A stretch of 64,000 nucleotides of DNA. Source: Mangifera indica. Lineage: Eukaryota > Streptophyta > Magnoliopsida > Sapindales > Anacardiaceae. Location of the stretch: the NCBI RefSeq assembly GCF_011075055.1, contig NC_058141.1, forward strand, positions 18,912,031 through 18,976,030. Reading direction: 5' to 3'. Under the pieces are notes generated by a model that searched no databases, was not told where the DNA came from, and saw only the letters and a program-made list of their open reading frames with translations. Both the position numbers and the translations under genes were made by a program. Within the stretch, counting starts at the first letter, position 1; each line of letters starts with the position of its first letter. Shown here one piece after another: positions 1 to 10,100 of this stretch.

Positions 1-244
1 TTTGATAATTGCAAACTACTTCAGAAAGCTTGCCCAGATAATTCATCTATTTACACCATCCAAATATCAATGACTGAGCTGACAGATTATAAAATTTACT
101 CATCAACAATGAAAAGATGCCTAACAATGTAATTGAGAGATACTCCTTACAACTCCCACATAGAGAAAGCATAAAGAATCGAAAAAACAAACAAGATGTA
201 TGACACATAATTTTGACATCACTTTAAAAACTGTGGGCACATAC
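1..244 (-). other. Intron of BAG6-like gene reaching the left edge
   Basis: Non-coding stretch directly downstream (minus strand) of the large BAG6-like exon. It begins with a clean GT donor at 244-243. No open frame with protein-like composition is visible. The rest of the intron and the remaining exon(s) of the gene lie outside the window. Confidence 0.7.
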
Positions 245-2269
245 CTGAATGGTGTCTAATTTCAGAAGAAGCCGCATTATCATTTCTCCAATTACATTCC
301 TTTCCCTATCATTTTTCTGTAAATCAGAACAAGATTCAAGAGCTTGTATACGGTCTCTAATCTCTGCCACCTGTTCACGCACTTCAGCCATTTGCTTCAA
401 TTTCTTCAGTGGTTCCATTCTCCTAACCCCAAACCCCCGGTAGGCAGACTGAACACGTATGGCAGCTTCCACATCTGACAGATTCTTTCTCATTTTTAGT
501 CCTTCACCTTCAGCTGCTCCGGCTAAATGAGATGTTTTAGTTACTTCAGTTGCCTTTGCACCCACCATATCCCCCCCATCACTACCCCTCTTATCCTTGT
601 CAAACTTGCAACTGTCCTTTTCAGTTCCCTCTGTAGATGATTTCCTTAATATGCTTTCTTCAGAATCAATGGGCAACGTCACAGAATTTTCCCTCCGAGA
701 TTCAACAACCTTCCTCTCTGTCTCTGCTGGCTCCACCTCCTTGCTCTTGTTCAGGAAACCATCTTGTGCTTTTGCATCCTGTAGTGTGTTCCCTTTCAAA
801 CTTGATGAAGCAGAAACCCTAGGAGAGTCTTCTGCTTTCTCTCGTTTGTTAGAGCCAGGAGGACTAGGAGACCTTGAACTGACATTGCCATTTTTCTTTC
901 TTGATAAAGGTTCAACTCTCAGACAAACAGGAGGTAACTTAGATGTCTTTTGAGGGGATAACTGTCTTCTCACACTGGTTTCTGTAGGATTGTCTGTCAC
1001 AACACAATCCACATTCTTTGATGGACCATTGCTCACTTTCTTAGTTTCATCAGAATTGTCTGCCTTCCTCTGCACTTCCACTTTTTTTGCTGAATCAATT
1101 TCTTGATTGGTAATGCTCTCCAATGTCTGTGAACTTTTAGCCTGACCACCAAAATTTTTCTTGTTTTCAGATTCCATCTTGTTATCATCGATCTCTGAAG
1201 GCTTCACAGGAATGAACTTGAAGCTGGATAGCGGCTCCTCAGAAATTGAAGCAGCATTTGAATCCCTTTCATCTTTCTTTTCACCCTGCCCTTGCTCGCT
1301 GTGAGAAGGCATCCAGATTATAGGAAAAGGGAATTGCCTCCTTTTATCCTCAACTTGTTGATTTTGTCTTCCCTTCTCATCTTCACTTTTCATCAGGGAT
1401 TTGAGGCCATTTATGTCAATTGGAAACCATCCATTCATCTTCCCTTGGTCCTTTTGAGCCTCCTCTTTCCCATTATTAGAAGGCACCCAGATAATGGGAT
1501 GTGTGAACTGCCTCATTCTATCCTCGTTCAATTGGCTGTCTGTTCTCTCCTTATCCTCATCGTGCATCAAAGGTTTAAGTCTGTTCAAATCCCGAGGAAA
1601 CCACTCATTCCAAACTGCTGGTCCCTTTTCCGAGGACTTTATATCCTCATGGGACTTTGTGCTGTGTGAAGCATTCTGGTCTGCTACCTCTGATTCAAGA
1701 GGCCTTCCATACTCAAAATTTTTCTTCATATACTCAGGTGGGATCCACATAACTGGATATGGGTAACTTTTTGACTTAATGGGAACCAATGAATAATTTT
1801 TCCTCGCAATTTCAGGCTCCTCCTCTTCAATCTTTACACCTTTGTCACTTTTCTGATTGCATACGTGATTAGGGCAGCCACAGCAGTGATAGTCTCTTTG
1901 TGCTTCCTTGTCATATCCATACGCTGGCTGCACCACCGAATGGTGTGAAGTAAGTGGGTAATTGACTAGGTATGGTGAAGTGAATGCAGGATTATGCCCA
2001 CAGCTATGAAGGAATGGTGACGTTGGGAAATGAGAGGTAGGAGGATTAAAACTGTAATAAACTGGGTAGTTGCCAGGGTTGGAGCATGCATAACAGGGTA
2101 TCATGTGGCCACAGTTGCTGCCATTACTCCATGGTCCATGCATCATAGGATGTTTAGCTTGATCCACCGTCATCTGAGGCGGAATACCATCATAGCTAGG
2201 ATAATAATACTGACCCGAAGGCACCTGGCTTCGTTGGCGAGGACACGAGTCCACGTAAATGGGCATCAT
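245..2269 (-). CDS. BAG6: BAG6-type co-chaperone (IQ + BAG domain), first coding exon, 3' end off window
   Basis: This exon encodes 675 residues of a plant BAG family regulator that, by family knowledge, binds Hsc70 through its BAG domain and calmodulin through an IQ motif and acts in heat response and basal immunity. The visible order is: Tyr/Pro-rich N-terminus with a Cys cluster (about 128-137); three copies of a P-x-I/V-I/M-W-x-P motif (about 171-177, 258-263, 316-321); two WFPxDLNxLKxLM-like segments (223-235, 281-293); a long charged, disordered Ser/Lys/Glu region; an IQ motif (AAIRVQSAYRGFGVRR, about 600-615); then the start of the BAG helices. The exon ends at CAG|GTATG, so the frame is clean. 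The start is the first of two adjacent ATGs after stops. Arabidopsis BAG6 is near 1,040 residues, so a sizeable C-terminal part is missing here. It could be another IQ-BAG member, but size and architecture favour BAG6. Confidence 0.85.
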
Positions 2270-3310
2270 TCTAACTTGGGCAACACACTAGAGAGTTCTC
2301 GGAAAACGGTTGTAAACGTTGCTGTGTGAACCACCCGAAGTGTTGGTAGTGTTAGCGGCAATATCTGAAGATATCTACGATGAAAGAGACGAAGGCTGCA
2401 AGCACTATGAAAAGAAAGGTAAAAACAAAAGTATCACAAGGAGAAAACTTGATTCATTCAAAAATTATGTAACCTAGCCTAACCATTTACAAAGCTTACT
2501 TAAAATAAGAAATTCTTTATAATTAAATCAAATCCTCTCAGTAAAAATTCACAATAATAATACATAACGAAGCGTCTCAAATCCCATATTGTTTCCCTAA
2601 TCCTGATAGAAAACAACTGCTATTCGGATAAATAGATAGACACAGCGACTCTATTTTATAAAACTTCCAACGGTGATGTCCGAGGTAAACAAACAAATAC
2701 AAGTTCCGTTCGATTCAAAGAAACAGAAATTTCATGTGTAAAGTATAGACATTTGCAGTTAAAATTCATACTAGTCACACTCACTTCAAATGTTAACATT
2801 TTGCCAGCGAATGAAATATCCATGACAATTTTTAGCGCTAATGAGAATAAACAATTAATCTAATAAAAATGAAACTCCAAAAGAAAGTTGAAACACTAGA
2901 AATTAACCTGAAGAACAACTAATTACAAATCTCAACTAAATCTACTTAGAGTGTAAAAGCATTACTAACAACGTTTTTTTCTAACGTATACAGAATTGCA
3001 CATGAATGTAGTTCATTAGGTGAAACCAAAAAACACCACATTTCCGAGATTGTCCAGCATAATCACAATATAATCTCAAGAAACTAAAGCTGAACTTTTG
3101 GCTTCTAAAACACAGGAGAAACAATCTTACATTGCCAAGCGGAGGAGAAAGAACTAACAAATAATTCAAAAATGAAAACTCCACCAAAATGGTTCCACAA
3201 TCCTGATGACTGAGTTATCAGCAGGAATTCAATCCACAAACCAACACAACGATTCAAATTCTTGTTGCGACTTCTCTTAAATGAGTTACTTTCTGTATGA
3301 GAATAGGACT
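2270..3310 (-). other. BAG6 5' leader with probable leader intron
   Basis: Between the BAG6 ATG and its putative promoter lies about 1 kb of AT-rich DNA without coding potential. A polypyrimidine tract followed by CATAG (minus strand, acceptor near 2405-2406) suggests a 5'UTR intron ending about 135 bases before the ATG. The matching donor, probably near 3.2 kb, could not be chosen with confidence. Short open frames here have no protein-like composition. Confidence 0.4.
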
Positions 3311-3326
3311 TGAGAGATTTTAGCCT

Positions 3327-3553
3327 TCTATATAAATATGCGCAAGTGTTCTTACTAGATTTTCAAATGAAAAAAGATCTTCAGTTTTCGAGATCTTTCG
3401 CGGCTTTCTTTCTTCGACTTGAAATGTCTGGAATTTTCTGGCCACGTGTGAATTCTGCTTCGTGTCCACGCAAGAAGCTTGTTGTTTTGCCGTTGTACCT
3501 GGTGACATTGGACTGCTCTCAGAATTAATGGCTATAATGTGACGTGGCGTCAC
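3327..3553 (-). promoter_or_regulatory. Putative heat/stress promoter of BAG6 (HSE, G-box, UPRE-like palindrome)
   Basis: Going upstream on the minus strand from a TATA-like run (3327-3337) there is a heat shock element at 3426-3440 (two perfect GAA/TTC units in alternation plus one near-match), a perfect G-box CACGTG at 3443-3448, and a perfect inverted repeat GTGACG-TGG-CGTCAC at 3539-3553 containing TGACGTGG, a bZIP/unfolded-protein-response type site. These sites are seen directly. That they drive BAG6 is inferred from position and from heat induction known for BAG6 genes. The TATA-like run is closer to consensus on the plus strand, so the exact start of transcription is uncertain. Confidence 0.5.
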
Positions 3554-4134
3554 TTTAGTGGCCAAAATATGCATGTACGCTATTCTTTCAAAATTGAAGT
3601 CTCCAAAATACAACTTCAGTCTGATTAGAGGAAGCAACTAGACGAAAATATTATTAATAATAATATATTTTTTTAAATAAATAATTTTAAATAAGTGATA
3701 AAATAATATTTAATTATATTATAATATATTGTTATTTATATATATAATTTTATTAAAATATTATTAATTTTAATCATAATTATGAGAATAAAATCAAATT
3801 AATTAATCAGATTCATCAGATTGTGAAACAGTAATTCAAACGAAAAGATAAATAAAAAAAATTATTTTTAACAATATTTTAAAATAAACTGCAATTGAAA
3901 CGATGATTTAATATCAATTTACAGTTTAAGACGGTTTTAAATTAATCCAATTCCATGAATCATATATAATAAATTTAAAAAAATTGTAAAAATGGTAAAA
4001 TCTACTTCATTTGACTAGACACATCAATTAAATCGGATCGAATAAAGGTTCGATACGAAATACGAAAAAAAAGCATGGTATGAGAAAGTCTAATCCGATA
4101 CTGTAGCATATCGAGTTAGGCCCATGAGCTTATT

Positions 4135-4738
4135 GGGCCAGACTTTGGACTTTAATATTAAGTCAATGGACTGGCCTAGTCGGGCCTGTTACTGTTTAAT
4201 TTTTTTTTTTTTATAATTTCTGCTGCCAGAAGCAAGGCTTCTGCCTTGCGGGCAAGGCAGAAGCCTTGTTAGGCAGAGAGGGAAGGTCTTCAATTTTTTT
4301 TTTAAAATTTTTAATTAATTAATTTTTTTATATAAATCTATTCAATTTTTTTTTTATTTTCACTTTCATTTATAAATCTCTCAATCTCAATTATTTTATT
4401 ATATTTTCAATCTCATTTTCTCTTATTAATTATTTTTCAAAAAATATCTAAATTCATAAATAATAATTTTTTACGTTTATAATTTTAATTTTATCATTAC
4501 AAAATATTATAAATAAATCAAATATCAAATGAATTCAATCAATTTAAATATTATCATAATATATATTTATTTACATTTTATAATTTAAAAAATAATTTGT
4601 ATTTAAAAATTTTAAATAATTTGTTTAAATATTTAAAGTTTCGCCCGGCCTGACCCATTTAACACCTATTTTATATGGGCCAAGCCTTGGTCTTTATATA
4701 TTAATGAATCGACTTGACCCAAAGCTTGTTACTGTTTA
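4135..4738. repeat. Pair of diverged direct repeats around an AT-rich core
   Basis: Two related segments of about 65 bp, near 4135-4198 and 4676-4738, share the pattern GGGCCA..C.TTGG.CTTTA.TATTAA followed by ..CTTGTTACTGTTTA in the same orientation, about 540 bp apart. They may be remnants of a small transposable element or a solo terminal repeat pair. Identity is loose and no target duplication was found. Confidence 0.35.
4233..4268. repeat. Perfect GC-rich palindrome, 17-bp arms, 2-bp loop
   Basis: The arm CAAGGCTTCTGCCTTGC at 4233-4249 is followed after GG by its exact reverse complement at 4252-4268. It sits as a GC-rich island within an AT-rich stretch and inside the direct repeat pair. 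A hairpin or cruciform is possible; no Pol III or miRNA features are evident beyond that. Confidence 0.8.
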
Positions 4739-6024
4739 GACTTTGAGACCGCTTTGATCCATCGACATCTCTATTTGACTATGCATCTTAACCAAACACG
4801 CCTAGCTCACAAAAAACTTACAGCATTTGACGATATTTAACCGGTGTTTGTGCCATTCAACCCAAGTTTGCTTCTTCAAATTTGACTCTCTGTCGAAAGT
4901 TTATTATAAATATTAGCGCTTCTTTATCAATTGTAAATATTGACGCTTCTTTATTGAATTTACTGCCTACAATTAAGTCTCTCTTCAAACTCATTATGTT
5001 GACTCTCACTTTTTTAATAATGCAAAAACCTTGGGAAGGATGGTTTTCCCAACTTTCCAAATAATATTATTATATAATATATTATTTCCACTTGGCCGTT
5101 TAAACTTTTAACTATTATATAATATATTATAATATTGTTATATAACATATTTTGGCATTTTCAAACAAAGTTGACACCGTCAAGTTTAAACTTTGTAATA
5201 TATTATATAATATACTTTAATATTCTCAAACTTTCCACTGCCTAACCATGGTTTTTCCAACTTCCCAAACAATATTATGTACAGTTTCAATACATTTAAA
5301 GTAGCTAATGTCTGCTGGTTTTATTTTAACATTTAACCATATTTTAGTAATTAATTTGTAATAGTATTTTTGTAAAGTTTTAATTAAAAATTATGCATAA
5401 ATAAAAATTTAGTAAGTAAAGAATATGTAATTAGATATAATTTTTTTAAATTTTTATATAAAATTAAAATTTCAATTGAATCGATTAATCGGAATAGTCT
5501 AATCAATTCGATAAAAACTAATACTCTAAATGATTTATGCCCCAATCTTGTTCTTAAAACCTTGGTTTTAACTCATCAGGTGGTTGCTCGATTTAAGAAG
5601 TAGAGATGTGAAGGAGTTTGGGTCGACATGTGTCCTGGTTTGGTTTGCTCAACTTTGACATTATTTACAGGTTATGGTTCAAAAAATCGCAAATCGCGTT
5701 ATGTCCGTGCACCGGCAGGGCCAAAAATAATATATATAAAATATAGTCAACCAACTTGCAAACACAGGAGCCGATCCGATAAAACTTACGGGGACGCAAT
5801 TCAAAGGCCTGAGCCATACCCCGGGCCAGATCCGCAAGCCCACTGCCAGTGTCTGGCTCCAAGGCTATGATGGAAACTTTGGTTTGTCTATATGCAGCGC
5901 TTCATTTTATATTGGAAGATAGACGTCATTCACGTTACATGATAAAAGTTAAAAACGCAATGCATTTATTTTCCTTGTGGACGGACACCATTTTGTACAC
6001 GTTCACGCAAGGGATTAAGGGAAG

Positions 6025-6033
6025 ATCATCTTG
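6025..6033. repeat. Left 9-bp target site duplication of the MULE
   Basis: ATCATCTTG immediately precedes the terminal GGGAAATT of the element. The same nine bases immediately follow its other end at 18934-18942. Nine-base duplications are the hallmark of Mutator-superfamily insertion. Confidence 0.93.
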
Positions 6034-6115
6034 GGGAAATTATTAAAAATAGACAAAATTAAAGGGGTCAAAGCGAAATTGCCCAAAAAATTTAGGTTTA
6101 AGCAAAAATGCCCAT
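6034..6115 (+). repeat. Left terminal inverted repeat of the MULE
   Basis: The first 19 bases match the right end (read inward) with three differences. Beyond this both ends share spaced AAAATGCCC/AAATTGCCC motifs but align loosely, so the inverted repeat is short or degenerate compared with classical Mu ends of about 200 bp. Confidence 0.8.
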
Positions 6116-6142
6116 GTTTTGTGAAATGACGAAAATACCCCA

Positions 6143-6150
6143 TATATAAA
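6143..6150 (+). promoter_or_regulatory. TATA box, distal promoter copy of the MULE protease gene
   Basis: TATATAAA lies about 115 bases before the first candidate start exon (ATG at 6265). It follows GAAAATACCCC, the same arrangement seen on the opposite strand in the transposase promoter repeats. Confidence 0.55.
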
Positions 6151-6201
6151 GTTAACTAATTTTCACTGTACAACGGCAAGAATATTCCAAAGTTTCCCAC
6201 C

Positions 6202-7161
6202 TCCCACGGCAATCCCACGGCGAGCGTCATTTCCGCCGATTTTCTTTCGTTCCGGCAACCGAAAATGGCAAATAAGGTTAGTATATCTCCCGTAATCTTC
6301 TTTGGATCAAGTTATTGCTGATATTATTGAGATTTAACTGAGAATTTTAGGTTTGAAATTTTAGGGTTTACGGGTTGAATAATGCTTAAAATGTTTCGAT
6401 TTTTGGTTGTTTTCGTTGAATTGATTGAGGGGTTTTATGTTATAAAATGTGTAGATTTGATTTATGTGAAAATCGGAGGTCGAAACGACCAAAAATTGGC
6501 CGAAAATGCTGCCGAATGGATCGGCCGAACGAAGTTTCCCACGGCAAGAGATTTCTCCCACGGCAGCTAAATGGACAATGGGTTTTTGGGGGTGTGAAAT
6601 AACTTTTTTAAAACATTGGGTTTTCGGGGAAATATTTATCCCACGTCGGGTTTTTATGATATTTCGCAAGTTGGTGTGGGAAAAGCGCAATTACGAAAAT
6701 GCCCTCCCTTATAAGCACAGCAAAATTTCATTTCCTCCCACGGCAAGTTGCGTTCATTTCCACGAAAATTCCAAAAGCATTCCACCTCCCACGACAATTC
6801 CACGGCGATCTCATTTCCGTCGATTTTGAAGCTTCCCGGCAACCGCAAATGGCAAAGAAGGTTAGTATATCTCCCGTAATATTGTTTGGATCAAGTTATT
6901 GCTGAAATAATTGAGATTTGATTGAGAATTTTGGTTTTGAAATGTTAGGGTTTACGTTTGAATATTGCTTAAAATCTTTCGATTTTTGGTTGTTTTGGTT
7001 GAATTGATTGAGGGCTTTGATGTTATACAATGTTTACCTTTGATGTATGTGAAAATTGGAGGTCAAAACAACCAAAATTGGGTCGAAAATCGCTGCCAAA
7101 TGAATCGGCAGTCTGCCGTGGGAACGGCGTTTCCCACGGCAGCACGAGTTTTCCCACGGCA
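6202..7161. repeat. Cluster of TCCCACGGCA motifs, one as inverted pair
   Basis: TCCCACGGCA occurs at 6202, 6537, 6556, 6736, 7132 and 7152, with near copies at 6213 and 6787, and once inverted at 7114-7123. At 7113-7142 two copies form a perfect 12-bp-arm inverted repeat (CTGCCGTGGGAA / TTCCCACGGCAG). I did not see this motif at the right end. Subterminal clustering suggests a protein-binding site, but that is inference. Confidence 0.7.
6709..6715 (+). promoter_or_regulatory. TATA-like box, proximal promoter copy of the MULE protease gene
   Basis: TTATAAG follows GAAAATGCCCTCC at about 134 bases before the second candidate start exon (ATG at 6849). It is the diverged counterpart of the TATATAAA in the upstream copy. 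Confidence 0.45.
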
Positions 7162-10100
7162 GCGAATTTTCCTTGTTTAGTTGGGGCTGAAGTTGGTTTT
7201 TTAAAACCTTGGGGAGCCGGATGAGTTTCGTTACAGCACAGGGGGTTTTAGGAAATTTGGCATATAACAGTGGACTTTTTTTATTAAAGAATTTTCATGA
7301 GGGGTTAAATTGAAGATTTTCTTATCTACGGTTTCTGACCGTGTAGTTTTCGAATTTTATATCCGTTTTTTTTGTTTTAGGTTTTTGTATATCTATTTTT
7401 CAAATTTCAAATTCGAGTTTTCGAATTTTGATGCTTTTTGACACAACTTACGATGTAACGACGTTATTTAAATTTAATATTTTGATTTTTTTGTTTATAG
7501 GATATATCGATTCGTTTTTTTCAATTTTTCAAATGATTTTTCCGTTAGCGAAATTCATAGGTATTTCAACGTATAGAATTCGAATTTTAGTCCCGTTTTT
7601 TAGAATTTCACCATTTTAGGATATATCGAATCGTATTTTCACGATCTCCGAACGATTTTCCGAGTATCGTCACTTTTAGGTATTTCAACGTATAGAATTC
7701 GAATTTCAGTTCCGTTTTTTCGAATTTCACCATTTTAGCATATACGATTCGTATTTTCACGATCTCCGTACGATTTCCCGAGTATCGTCACTTTTAGGTA
7801 TTTCAACGTATAGAATTCGAATTTCATTTTCGTTTTTCGAATTTCACCATTTTAGGATATATCAATTCATATTTTCACGTTTCCCGAACCATTTTCTTAT
7901 AATCGTCACTTTAAGGTATTGCAACGTATAGAATTTGAATTTCAGTTACGTTTTTTCGAATTTCACCATTTTAGGGTATATCAATTCGTATTTTCAAGAT
8001 CTCCGAATGATTTTCTGAATATCGTCACTTTTAGGTATTTCAACGTATAGAATTCGAATATCAGTTCCGTTTTTTCGAATTTCACCATTTTAGGGTATAT
8101 CAATTCGTATTTTCAAGATCTCCGAACTATTTTCTGAATATCGTCACTTTAAGGTATTTCAACGTATAGAATTCGAATTTCAGTTCCGTTTTTTCAAATT
8201 TCACCATTTTAGGATAGAACCATTTTCTGAGTATCGTCACTTTAAGGTATTTCAACGTATAGAATTCGAAATTCAGTTCCGTTTTTTCGAATTTCACCAT
8301 TTTAGGTTATATCGATTCGTATTTTCAAGATCTCCGAACGATTTTCCGAATATCGTCACTTTAAGGTATTTCAACGTATAGAATTCGAATTTCAGTTCCG
8401 TTTTTTTGAATTTCACCATTTTAGGATATATCGATTCGTATTTTCAAGATTTCCGAACGATTTTCTGAGTATCGTCACTTTAAGGTATTTCAACGTATAT
8501 AATTCGAATTTCAGTTTCGTTTTTTCAAATTTAACCATTTTAGGATATATTGATTCGTATTTTCAAGATCTGCGATCGATTTCCTTAGTATTGTCACTCT
8601 AAAGTATTTCAACGTATAGAATTTGAATTTTAGTTCCGTTTTTCTGAATTTCACCATTTTAGGATATATCGATTCATATTTTCAAGATCTCCAAACGATT
8701 TTCTGAGTATCTTCACTCTAAGGTATTTCAACGTATAGAATTTGAATTTTAGTTTCGTTTTTCCCAATTTCACCATTTTAGGATATATCGATTCGTATTT
8801 TCAAGATTTCCGAATCATTTTCTTATTATCGTCACTTTAAGGTATTTCAATATATAAAATTCGAATTTCAGTTCCGTTTTTTTGAATTTCATCATTTTAG
8901 GGTATATCGATTCGTCTTTTCAAGATTTTTGAACCATTTTCTGATTATCGTCACTTTAAGGTATTTCATTGTATAGAATTCAAATTTCTATTCTTATTTC
9001 TTACGTTTTGTTATTTTCATTTTAATTATTTGATATTTCTCATCTTTTTATATTTTTTTCATTACTACATTTGTTTACATATTTATTTATATGAAAGTCT
9101 AACAATTTTTACGTGATTGTTACAGGATATTTCTCGCAAAAGAAGACGAGTTGACAGCGAGCTACGCATTCCCGACGAGTCCAGACACTTTAGGGCAGAT
9201 GCGATATCTCGTGCACAGCGTACTGCATTATCTCGAATTTCTTCTACATTGACCCCGCGTCAGCAGCGACTATTTGAGAGGACATGTTTCGGGTCATTCC
9301 TTCGTTTACCCGAAACAAAATTCTGCGGGATATTAGTTCATGCATTTCTACTACGACAGTTACATCCACCATTTGCCAGAGACGAGTTTTGGTTTAGGAT
9401 TAGCGGGATCGATGTGAGGTTTAGCCCGTTTGAGTTTGCGTTGGTGACAGGGCTTTCGTTTAGCCGTCGGACTGATGTTTCTTCATATATTCCTCGCTCC
9501 TCCGGACATAGGATCAGATCTACGTACTTTCGCGGTTGTCCGAAGGTGCAGTATCACGATATTGAGCGTGTTTTCTTGTCGAGGGCATGGGGGGATGACG
9601 ATATTGACGCTGTCAAGCTCGCCTTGTTGTATATTCTACACATGGTTTTGTTGGGGAATGATCGACGAAAGAAGGTGTCCACGGAGTACTTACAGTTAGT
9701 TGATCATTTGGACGGGTTTAATTCCTACCCTTGGGGCGTCGTTGTTTGGCAGATGACATACGATTCTATGTCACAGACGTGTGAGAGACTCTGTTCTGGA
9801 CGTATGCAGGAAATCCGTAAATACGACCTTTACGGATTTCCTTTCGCATTTCAGGTAAGTTTTATATTATTATTTATATATATTAATTGGCAAAAATATA
9901 AATTGATTTATTTACATCGTAAATGATTATATTGCAGTATTGGATATATGAGACTCTAGAGACGTTACACGAGTGGATTGACCTTGTTGATCTTTATGTG
10001 TCCCCACGGATGTTGAGGTGGCGTACGCGAGACGTCCCTGTTTGGACTCATATCGGTCGTATTTTCACTGGTGATCCGGTATGTATTAGTAAATTAATAA

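Larger units (their letters stand above)
3640..6024. other. AT-rich intergenic spacer, no gene seen
   Basis: Very AT-rich sequence between the BAG6 promoter and the MULE. It contains long TATAAT/AATATA runs (5050-5220), diverged direct repeats and a GC-rich palindrome (listed separately). The stretch 5600-6020 is less AT-rich but no open frame there resembles a known protein. I see no gene. Confidence 0.6.
6125..7162 (+). repeat. Duplicated promoter/first-exon unit, about 584 bp apart
   Basis: Segments near 6125-6566 and 6690-7162 align in the same orientation. Both contain the start ATG-GCA-AA(T/G)-AAG followed by GTTAGTATATCTCCCGTAAT (splice donor), at 6265-6276 and 6849-6860, exactly 584 bp apart, and the same following intronic text. 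The protease gene therefore has two alternative promoter/first-exon modules. Confidence 0.85.

Noticed and set aside
249..2329. Plus-strand frames opposite BAG6
   Set aside because: Mirror of the minus-strand coding exon, no domain.
5628..6046. Frames of 65-80 codons just left of the MULE
   Set aside because: No domain, and one runs across the element boundary, so it cannot be an ancestral gene.
6361..7224. Several 60-110-codon frames at the left end of the MULE
   Set aside because: They follow the duplicated promoter/intron text and differ between the two copies; not protein-like.
7495..8990. CRISPR-like or satellite centromeric array
   Set aside because: Repeats are contiguous without unique spacers, and the array lies inside a gene intron within a bounded MULE.
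9475..9699. Alternative plus-strand frame inside exon 2 of the MULE protease
   Set aside because: Shadow frame; the DUF1985 frame across it is clearly the coding one.
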